This document shows, in pieces, positions 1-5,269 of a stretch of 5,700 nt of DNA (its first letter is position 1; each line of letters starts with the position of its first letter). Under the pieces are notes generated by a model that ran no database searches, was not told where the DNA came from, and saw nothing but the letters and a program-made list of their open reading frames with translations. Where the stretch lies: assembly GCA_007123455.1 (NCBI GenBank), contig SKKZ01000047.1:1-5700 (forward strand), in the 5' to 3' direction. Source of the DNA: Coriobacteriia bacterium (GTDB lineage: Bacteria > Actinomycetota > Coriobacteriia > Anaerosomatales > SLCP01). The translations under genes and the position numbers were made by a program.

Positions 1-1269
1 ATGCTGCCGAAGGGTTCGCACGTGGTCGTCAGCCGTGACGCGAGTCGCGGCGCACGCATGGTGAAACGGGCGATGGTCGCCGGGTTGAACGCTGCCGGGT
101 GCCACGTGCGCGATCTGCGCGTCGCTTCGCCCGCCCTCACGAGGTTCACTGCGCGTGACACCAGGTGCGCGGGTGGGATACACGTGGCGGCGTCGACAGA
201 GGACCCGCAGTCACTCCGGATGAGCTTCTACGATAGCTCAGGACTCGATATCGCACCGTGGGAACAGAAGAAACTCGAACGACTGTACTTCAAAGGGGAA
301 TTCAGACGTGCGTTCCTCGAGGACCTCGGCGAGATCATCTATCCGCCCCGTGCGCTCGAGTACTACACCGCCGGTCTTACCAAGGCGCTCGAGGGCTCAC
401 TCCCGACCGACGGGGCATGGGTCAAGGTCATCAGCGATCTCGGTTATGGAGTCGCCTCTCTCGTCCTGCCACGCGTCGCATCGGCATGGAGGGTGAACAT
501 GGTGGCGCTGAATCCCTTCATCGATGCGGAGAGGATGGTTTCTGCTACCGAACTGCAGACCGGATGGGATGAGATACGAGGAGTGGTCGAACTCTATCGG
601 GCGGACTTGGGTGTACGTTTCGATTCCACCGCGGAGACCTTGAGATTCATGACCCGATCCGGGAAAGTGCTGGACGGCGACACCGCGCTGCATGCGATCG
701 TGCAACTCTGGTGTGGTTCGGACACAACCGGCAAGCCGATTGCGGTTCCGCTTACGGCTTCCCAGGTGATCGAGCGAATCGCAGGGTCGACCGGTCACAC
801 GGTGCTTCGTCCCGGCCGGACGCGTCGGTCGCTTGCGGTGCTTGCGCGGGAGGGAATCGTGGGATTCGCGGGTTCTCCGGAAGGCGGGTACATGTTCCCG
901 CGCTTCCTGGCTGCCTATGACGGCGTCGCATCCCTTGCCATGGTGACCAGCATCCTTGCGCGCTCGGGGGTCTCTCTCGATGAGGTGGTCGACGGGCTCC
1001 CCGCATTCCACAAGGGTCAGACGTCGGTGTTCTGTCCTGCGGACCGGAAGGGCGCGGTCATGCGAGCAGTGTCCGAGGCCTCTTCGGGTGCCGAGGTGGA
1101 TCTCACGGAAGGCGTTCGTGTCGCCGAGAGCGGCGGCTGGGTTCTGGTGCTCCCGCATTCGAACGAGCCGGAGGTCACTGTCTGGGCCGAGGGTGAAGAC
1201 GAGGCGTCGCTAGGGAAGATCACGGATCGCTGGGTCGGGGTCGTGCAGGACGCGATCGGTCCGGAATAG
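1..1269 (+). CDS. Phosphomannomutase-like C-terminal region, probably of a nucleotidyltransferase/PMM fusion (5' partial)
   Basis: The 422 visible residues follow the alpha-D-phosphohexomutase fold. The text opens at residue 8 with VVVSRDASRGARM, which in this family lies some tens of residues into domain 1. The ATG at base 1 is therefore probably internal and the gene starts upstream. Domain 1 has GGIHVAASTEDP (58-69) where active enzymes have the phosphoserine loop TASHNP. Domain 2 has ADLGVRFDSTAET (201-213) where active enzymes have the metal-binding DGDxDR. Domain 3 has the sugar-loop equivalent PEGGYMFPRF (293-302). Domain 4 has VLPHSNEP (383-390) in place of PSGTEP. From memory, actinobacterial mannose-1-phosphate guanylyltransferase proteins of about 830 residues carry a similarly degraded mutase half after an N-terminal nucleotidyltransferase, and this is the best match. 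The visible half is probably not a working mutase and may be regulatory or structural. Fold: confident. Fusion and substrate: inferred. Confidence 0.8.
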   Translation: MLPKGSHVVVSRDASRGARMVKRAMVAGLNAAGCHVRDLRVASPALTRFTARDTRCAGGIHVAASTEDPQSLRMSFYDSSGLDIAPWEQKKLERLYFKGEFRRAFLEDLGEIIYPPRALEYYTAGLTKALEGSLPTDGAWVKVISDLGYGVASLVLPRVASAWRVNMVALNPFIDAERMVSATELQTGWDEIRGVVELYRADLGVRFDSTAETLRFMTRSGKVLDGDTALHAIVQLWCGSDTTGKPIAVPLTASQVIERIAGSTGHTVLRPGRTRRSLAVLAREGIVGFAGSPEGGYMFPRFLAAYDGVASLAMVTSILARSGVSLDEVVDGLPAFHKGQTSVFCPADRKGAVMRAVSEASSGAEVDLTEGVRVAESGGWVLVLPHSNEPEVTVWAEGEDEASLGKITDRWVGVVQDAIGPE

Positions 1270-1271
1270 GT

Positions 1272-1289
1272 GCTTGCGCATCGCGAAGC
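1272..1289 (+). other. Small imperfect hairpin after the mutase-like gene
   Basis: GCTTGCG (1272-1278) can pair with CGC-G-AAGC (1282-1289), giving seven base pairs with one bulged G and a CAT loop. It begins 3 nt after the stop codon. No T-run follows, so it is not a standard intrinsic terminator. It could be a weak 3'-end structure or chance. Confidence 0.2.
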
Positions 1290-1293
1290 GGAC

Positions 1294-1322
1294 TTACGAA
1301 TCCCGCTTTCACCTGCTATAAT
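1294..1322 (+). promoter_or_regulatory. Predicted extended -10 promoter for the DUF881-sbp-DUF881-VanW operon
   Basis: TATAAT at 1317-1322 is a perfect -10 hexamer. It is preceded by TG at 1314-1315 with one base between, which makes an extended -10 element. With a 17-bp spacer the -35 position is TTACGA (1294-1299), only three of six consensus bases, as is common when the -10 is extended. Transcription would start near 1329. The AT-rich patch stands out in otherwise GC-rich DNA and lies in the only sizeable gap of the window, just before a four-gene run. Confidence 0.65.
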
Positions 1323-1366
1323 AATCGTTTTGATGGCCCCCGACCTACATGTGGTGTGAATTCTCT

Positions 1367-2095
1367 ATGCACCGACCTCCCTACCGTCCGGCGCTCGTGC
1401 TCGTATTCGTAGTGCTCGGACTACTCATAGCCGTGGCGTTCAACACCACCAACCGCCTCGCCGAGGCGCCGCCGGGGCGTGCCTCCGAGCTGGTGGACGT
1501 CGTTCAGGAACTCGAGCAGCAGCGAGAGGAACTTCAGGATCGACTCGGTGAACTCCGGTCGGAACTGGCCGTCCTCGAACGCGAGGCGGCGGATGACGCC
1601 GGTGTGAGCGTCTCGTTCTCCCGCGAACTCGACCGGGTTCGTCAGGGAGCCGGCCTTTCCGCGGTCATAGGTCCGGGAGTCGAAGTCCTTCTGGGCGACG
1701 GCACCGAGGTCGCGTCCGGAGCGGATCCCAACGACTACCTGATTCATGACACCGATATAGCCGCCGTCGTCAACGCGTTGTTCGTGGGGGGAGCGGAGGC
1801 GGTAGAGGTCAACGGGGAGCGTCTCGTTGCAACCACGCCGATTCGCTGTGCAGGGACCACGGTCCTGGTCAACTCCGCACGACTCGGTAGCCCGTACGTG
1901 ATCAAGGCCATCGGCGATCCGGCTGTGCTGGAGAGCGCTGTGCTCTCCGACGATTCCGCGGCGCTTCTCTTCAACACATACAAGAATCAATACGGTCTCC
2001 AGGTCTCTCTCATCCGCTCACCCCAGCTCAGGGTCGACGGGTTCCGCGGTTCGATGAGGTCGCAGTACGCAAAGCCGGCTGGCGGAGGTATCTGA
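1367..2095 (+). CDS. DUF881 family membrane-anchored protein A (YlxW/YlxX-like)
   Basis: From the ATG at 1367 this encodes 242 residues. The order is a short basic N-terminus, one membrane segment (about 9-25, ALVLVFVVLGLLIAVA), a charged coiled coil (about 41-76, rich in E, Q, L and R), then the DUF881 domain. DUF881 hallmarks are GPGVEVLLGDG (102-112), GGAEAVEVNGERL (141-153) and SPYVIKAIGDP (175-185). The family is related to B. subtilis YlxW and YlxX and mycobacterial Rv1823/Rv1825; the biochemical role is unknown. Most of the protein should sit outside the membrane. An in-frame ATG at 1349 would add six residues (MWCEFS). Neither start has a clear Shine-Dalgarno; 1367 is preferred because the protein then begins with the basic stretch before the membrane segment. 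It is the first gene after the predicted promoter, and the next start codon is 1 nt past its stop. Confidence 0.88.
   Translation: MHRPPYRPALVLVFVVLGLLIAVAFNTTNRLAEAPPGRASELVDVVQELEQQREELQDRLGELRSELAVLEREAADDAGVSVSFSRELDRVRQGAGLSAVIGPGVEVLLGDGTEVASGADPNDYLIHDTDIAAVVNALFVGGAEAVEVNGERLVATTPIRCAGTTVLVNSARLGSPYVIKAIGDPAVLESAVLSDDSAALLFNTYKNQYGLQVSLIRSPQLRVDGFRGSMRSQYAKPAGGGI
2084..2089 (+). promoter_or_regulatory. Ribosome binding site for sbp
   Basis: GGAGGT ends 7 nt before a GTG codon at 2097. It lies inside the last codons of the upstream DUF881 gene. It is the strongest Shine-Dalgarno in the window and fixes the sbp start at GTG. Confidence 0.8.
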
Positions 2096-2096
2096 C

Positions 2097-2441
2097 GTGC
2101 TGGCTCTCGTTCTCGCCCTCGCGCTCGGTGTCACCCTCGGGCTGCTCACCAACGTCAGTGTCCCGGTCGGTTGGCTGACGTATCTGGGGGTGGCGGTCCT
2201 CGCCGCGATCGACGCCTGCCTCGGGGGGGTCAAGGCTAGTCTCGAAGAGACCTTCGACGACAAGGTCTTCGTGTCAGGCTTCCTCACCAACACGCTCATG
2301 GCCGCGTTCATCGTGTACGTCGGTGATCAGATCGGTGTACGGGAGCTCTATCTGGCGGCCGTGGTCGCCTTCGGCATGCGTGTGTTCGAGAATCTCGGAA
2401 CCGTGCGACGCCTGTTGTTCCGCCGTTGGGGGTGGGAGTGA
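2097..2441 (+). CDS. sbp: Small basic protein Sbp (DUF1290 family), multi-pass membrane protein
   Basis: This encodes 114 residues from a GTG start with a strong Shine-Dalgarno. It has about four hydrophobic segments (roughly 2-18, 25-43, 58-77, 82-95) and a basic C-terminal tail (RRLLFRRWG). The conserved core is recognisable: VAVLAAIDACLGGVKA (32-47), DDKVFVSGFLTNT (54-66), and GDQIGVRELYLAAVVAFGMR (76-95) followed by VFENLGTVRR. Length and motifs fit DUF1290/Sbp. In B. subtilis sbp lies between the DUF881 gene ylxX and ftsA-ftsZ; mycobacteria keep it between two DUF881 genes (Rv1824), the same order as here. The molecular function is unknown; a membrane partner for the DUF881 proteins is an inference from this conserved context. 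Its stop codon overlaps the next start by 1 nt. Confidence 0.93.
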   Translation: MLALVLALALGVTLGLLTNVSVPVGWLTYLGVAVLAAIDACLGGVKASLEETFDDKVFVSGFLTNTLMAAFIVYVGDQIGVRELYLAAVVAFGMRVFENLGTVRRLLFRRWGWE

Positions 2442-3229
2442 TGGGCCTGCACGACAGGTTGCCCTCGAAGGACACGCTGGTGCACCTGCGAGATGAATCC
2501 ACGAAGCGCTTGAATGCACAAGGCAACCTTGTCGGACGATCCTTCAATGAGGCGAGGCTTGTCGCAAGCCTTGCGGTGGGCCTGCTTCTCGTGGGCTTCC
2601 TGCTCGTCGCCCAGATGAGGGGGCATGCAACCTTTACGGGCTCGCTCGAGCGGCAGTCCGATCAGAACCTGGCGATCATCATCCAGCAGCTGACTGCCGA
2701 GAACAACGTACTTCGCAGCGAGATCGTGAGACTCCAGATGCGCTTGCTCGAAGCCAGTCAGGCTACCGAGGACCGCACGCAGGTCCTGAACGAAGCCGCC
2801 AGGGAGTTGAACTCCGTGAGTGTGATCGCCGGCCTCGAACGGGCTGCAGGCCCGGGCGTGAGCGTCAGCATCGCCGATCCCGAGCGCGTGCTGCTGCCAC
2901 AAGATTTCGTACGTGTGGTGCACGAACTGCGCAGTGGAGGTGCTGAAGCTGTCTCGGTCAACGGTGTGCGTGTGACCGCAACGAGTGGTTTCGCCAGTCG
3001 CAACGGCCGCATCGAGCTTGATGGCACGATGCTTGCCCCTGGCTACACGGTGATCGCCATAGGCGAACCGGTCAGCCTCGCCCAGTCGCTCGAGCTTCCC
3101 GGGGGACTGAAGACGACGCTGGCCACGTTTCCGGGCGTCGTTGTCGAAGTCGCCACTGATGATGAGTTGACGGTGCCTGCAGGCACCACGGCCGGCTTCA
3201 CCTTCGGTACTCCAGTCGAGGACGAATGA
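2441..3229 (+). CDS. DUF881 family membrane-anchored protein B
   Basis: From the ATG at 2441 this encodes 262 residues. A charged cytoplasmic stretch of about 38 residues precedes a membrane segment (about 40-57, LVASLAVGLLLVGFLLVA). A coiled coil follows (about 70-125, including IIQQLTAENNVLRSEIVRLQ), then the DUF881 domain with GPGVSVSIAD (137-146), LRSGGAEAVSVNGVRVTA (163-180) and APGYTVIAIGEP (199-210). It is a diverged paralogue of the DUF881 protein upstream, with a longer cytoplasmic part. A TTG at 2426 in the same frame would add five residues. ATG 2441 is preferred because it overlaps the sbp stop as TGATG and follows a G-rich stretch (GGTGGGAG, 2431-2438), though the spacing is very short. 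Coupled translation with sbp is likely. Function is unknown; envelope or division-associated by family context. Confidence 0.88.
   Translation: MGLHDRLPSKDTLVHLRDESTKRLNAQGNLVGRSFNEARLVASLAVGLLLVGFLLVAQMRGHATFTGSLERQSDQNLAIIIQQLTAENNVLRSEIVRLQMRLLEASQATEDRTQVLNEAARELNSVSVIAGLERAAGPGVSVSIADPERVLLPQDFVRVVHELRSGGAEAVSVNGVRVTATSGFASRNGRIELDGTMLAPGYTVIAIGEPVSLAQSLELPGGLKTTLATFPGVVVEVATDDELTVPAGTTAGFTFGTPVEDE
3218..3222 (+). promoter_or_regulatory. Ribosome binding site for the VanW-domain gene
   Basis: GAGGA lies within the last codons of the upstream DUF881 gene. It is 6 nt before ATG 3229 and only 3 nt before ATG 3226, so it favours 3229. Both candidate starts overlap the upstream TGA stop (3227-3229). 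Confidence 0.55.
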
Positions 3230-5226
3230 TGAGCGATATCATGGATAATGACGGATCCGCCACCCTGGACGGGCAAGCCCTTCTCGAAGAAGGGCGCCGT
3301 GCGCGGGAGCGCCGTGCGCGGGAGCGTGGGCTGCGCGGTCGAATCAGGCGTCTCTTGCTCGATCGACCCGTATGGATGCGTCGGGCCGTCCTGGCGGTTG
3401 CCATCGCGTTCGCGCTCATCGTGCTGCTGGTGATGGTAGAGGTAGCCGCTTCGTTCGGTCGTGTTCATCCGGGAGTCCGCGTAGGCGAGGTTCGGGTTGG
3501 CGCCATGACGCCGGCCAAAGCCGCGATAGCCCTGGAGGAGACGTTCGAGCCGCGTCTTGCCGACCCCGTCGCGGTCATCTTCGAGGATGATGTGTGGCAT
3601 GTGGACTCGGCGACGATCTATGCGACACTCGAAACGGAGGCCCTGGTCGGACGAGCGATGGAGCACGGTCGCACGGGTCCGTTGGGCGAGCGCATCTCTG
3701 AGAGGTTACGACTGTGGTTCGAGCCGGTGACCGTGCCTGTCGCCGTGGAGGCCGACAGCGAGGCGCTTGACGGCTTTCTCGCCGAGGTCATCGCTTCGGT
3801 GGAACGTGAGCCGCGCGACGCGGCCGTGATCATCGAGGGCACGGAAGCGCAGATCGAACCCTCCGTGCTTGGCATCGCCGTTCGTAAGTCCGAGGTCCGT
3901 GAGAACATCCGGGAAGCATTCCTCTTGACCGAGCGCGAAGTCGAGGTGTCTGTCGATTTCACTCCGGTACAGGTCACCGACTCCGATGCCGAGCAGGCTC
4001 TTGCCGATGCCCGATCGATGCTCGCGGGACCCGTGAGCATCACCGATGAGTCGAAGTCGTGGGAGTTCACGCCCGCGGAACTCGCGCCGTGGATCGCGTT
4101 CCGCACGGTCCCGGCTCCCTCATCCGCAGCGACTGCCTCGCTCGAGTCCACGCACTCTGATACCGATGGCGCGACTTCGTCGAATCCGCCGACTGAGACC
4201 GAAGAAGTCACGCGTTTCCTGCTGCAGGCGTATATCTCGGCAGACGAGGCGTCACGTACCGTGCTTGCCAAGGTCGGCGACGCAGGTTCCCCTCCAGTGG
4301 ATGCGCGATTCCAGGTCGGGGGCGGGAACGTGACCATCATTCCCTCCCGGGATGGTGTGATCGCAGATGTCGAGGCCCTTGCGCTCGAGATGACGCGGGT
4401 CCTCACGTCCGGTGAAGGCCGCAGTGTCACCCTTCGCACCCGTCGCATCGAGCCCGAACTCACCACCGAGCGTGCTCAGCAGATGGGGATCGAGGAGCGG
4501 ATTGCGACCTACACGACGACGTTCCTGTCCACCAACAAGCCGCGCGTAGCCAATATACACACGCTTTCCGCTGCGCTCGACGGAACGCTCGTGCCGCCGG
4601 GCGAGACGTTCTCCTTCAACGGGACCATCGGGCCGAGGACGGCGGCGAAGGGCTACCAGGAGGCACCGGCTATCATCGGGGGACGCCTGGTGCCGTCGCT
4701 CGGCGGAGGCATCTGTCAGGTCGCAACGACGATGTTCAACACGGTCTTCGAGTCCGGACTGCCCGTCGTCGAGCGCCGGAACCACTCGTTCTATATCTCG
4801 AGCTACCCGAGAGGTCGCGATGCCGCTGTGTCGTGGGGCGGGATCGACTTGAAGTTCAAGAACGATACCGACCACTGGATCTACATCGCGACGGCCTACA
4901 CCAACAGCTCTGTCACGATCAGTCTGTACGGGACCGATCCGGGTTATGTCGTCCGGGAGTCAACGGATGGATTCACCGACTTCAAGCCCTTCACGACGAA
5001 GGAGGTTCCCGATGACACCCTTGAAGAGGGCACACGGATCGTCGAGGACTCCGGTGTCGATGGTCGGCGCATCGTTGTGAAGAGGACCGTGCTCAAAGGC
5101 GACACCGTTGTTCGCGAGGACATGTTTACGTCGAACTACGTCCCGAAAGAGCAGATAGAGCGTGTCGGTACGAAGGAGCCCCCGGCTGTCGAAACGAACG
5201 GGGAGCCAGCGCCGGAGCAGGAGTGA
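3229..5226 (+). CDS. VanW family protein with YoaR-type putative peptidoglycan-binding domains and a C-terminal G5-like domain
   Basis: This encodes 665 residues (666 if ATG 3226 is used). It has a basic cytoplasmic tail (to about 52, with RRARE twice), one membrane segment (about 53-74), then an extracytoplasmic part opening HPGVRVGEVRVGAMTP (80-95). Two regions resemble the putative peptidoglycan-binding domain PG_binding_4 (about 110-240 and 245-410). The second is interrupted by a Ser/Thr/Pro/Asp-rich stretch (about 296-326). The VanW domain (about 435-565) has the family signature GGGICQVATT (492-501, Cys 496) plus RRNHSFYISSYPRGRDAAVSW (516-536). A G5-like domain follows (about 582-648, with SGVDGRR and ending VGTK), then an acidic Pro/Glu tail. 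VanW domains also occur in vancomycin-resistance clusters, where their role is unclear; nothing here indicates a resistance cluster. A wall-associated role is likely. Coupled to the DUF881 gene by stop/start overlap. Confidence 0.92.
   Translation: MSDIMDNDGSATLDGQALLEEGRRARERRARERGLRGRIRRLLLDRPVWMRRAVLAVAIAFALIVLLVMVEVAASFGRVHPGVRVGEVRVGAMTPAKAAIALEETFEPRLADPVAVIFEDDVWHVDSATIYATLETEALVGRAMEHGRTGPLGERISERLRLWFEPVTVPVAVEADSEALDGFLAEVIASVEREPRDAAVIIEGTEAQIEPSVLGIAVRKSEVRENIREAFLLTEREVEVSVDFTPVQVTDSDAEQALADARSMLAGPVSITDESKSWEFTPAELAPWIAFRTVPAPSSAATASLESTHSDTDGATSSNPPTETEEVTRFLLQAYISADEASRTVLAKVGDAGSPPVDARFQVGGGNVTIIPSRDGVIADVEALALEMTRVLTSGEGRSVTLRTRRIEPELTTERAQQMGIEERIATYTTTFLSTNKPRVANIHTLSAALDGTLVPPGETFSFNGTIGPRTAAKGYQEAPAIIGGRLVPSLGGGICQVATTMFNTVFESGLPVVERRNHSFYISSYPRGRDAAVSWGGIDLKFKNDTDHWIYIATAYTNSSVTISLYGTDPGYVVRESTDGFTDFKPFTTKEVPDDTLEEGTRIVEDSGVDGRRIVVKRTVLKGDTVVREDMFTSNYVPKEQIERVGTKEPPAVETNGEPAPEQE
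3277..3295 (+). repeat. Perfect 8-bp inverted repeat (hairpin) early in the VanW-domain gene
   Basis: GCCCTTCT (3277-3284), a CGA spacer and AGAAGGGC (3288-3295) form a perfect palindromic hairpin about 50 nt inside the reading frame. It encodes ALLEEG. No T-run follows, so it is not a terminator. It may affect early translation or mRNA decay, or may be chance from codon use. Confidence 0.6.
3294..3326 (+). repeat. In-frame 15-bp tandem duplication (2.2 copies)
   Basis: The unit GCCGTGCGCGGGAGC occurs exactly at 3296-3310 and 3311-3325, and identity at period 15 extends across 3294-3326. It encodes RRARE twice in the basic tail before the membrane segment. Identity at synonymous positions suggests a recent duplication rather than selection for the peptide alone. 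Confidence 0.85.
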
Positions 5227-5258
5227 TGAAGATCCGGCGTTCGCGCAAGGACCGGAAT

Positions 5259-5269
5259 GGGGTGAGGGG
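5259..5269 (+). promoter_or_regulatory. G-rich ribosome binding region before paaK
   Basis: GGGGTGAGGGG sits directly before ATG 5270. The first half (GGGGT) has a usable spacing of 6 nt; GAGG (5264-5267) is only 2 nt away. It is a non-consensus but plausible Shine-Dalgarno and supports ATG 5270 over the in-frame ATG at 5294. Confidence 0.4.

Noticed and set aside
1..3. ATG at base 1 as the true start of the mutase-like gene
   Set aside because: The protein begins inside the first strand-helix unit of domain 1, so the conserved N-terminal part of the fold must lie upstream of the window.
397..1158. Long minus-strand open frame (253 residues) across the mutase-like gene
   Set aside because: The translation is rich in Arg, His and Gly with no recognisable domain, and it is fully antisense to a gene with clear family motifs. 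It is typical of GC-rich codon shadows.
2348..2923. Minus-strand open frame (191 residues) across sbp and the second DUF881 gene
   Set aside because: It spans two recognisable plus-strand genes and their junction, is rich in His and Gln, and has no family resemblance.
3618..4466. Minus-strand open frame (282 residues) opposite the VanW gene
   Set aside because: The product is dominated by Ser, Arg, Thr and Ala with no domain or membrane pattern, and the plus strand encodes a continuous domain series here.
3229..5226. VanW domain as evidence of a vancomycin-resistance cluster
   Set aside because: No vanHAX ligase/dehydrogenase/dipeptidase or VanRS-type gene is present. VanW domains are widespread in wall-associated proteins without resistance.
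5233..5256. TCCGG/CCGGA inverted repeat between the VanW gene and paaK as a terminator
   Set aside because: The stem is only five base pairs with a 14-nt loop, and no T-run follows.
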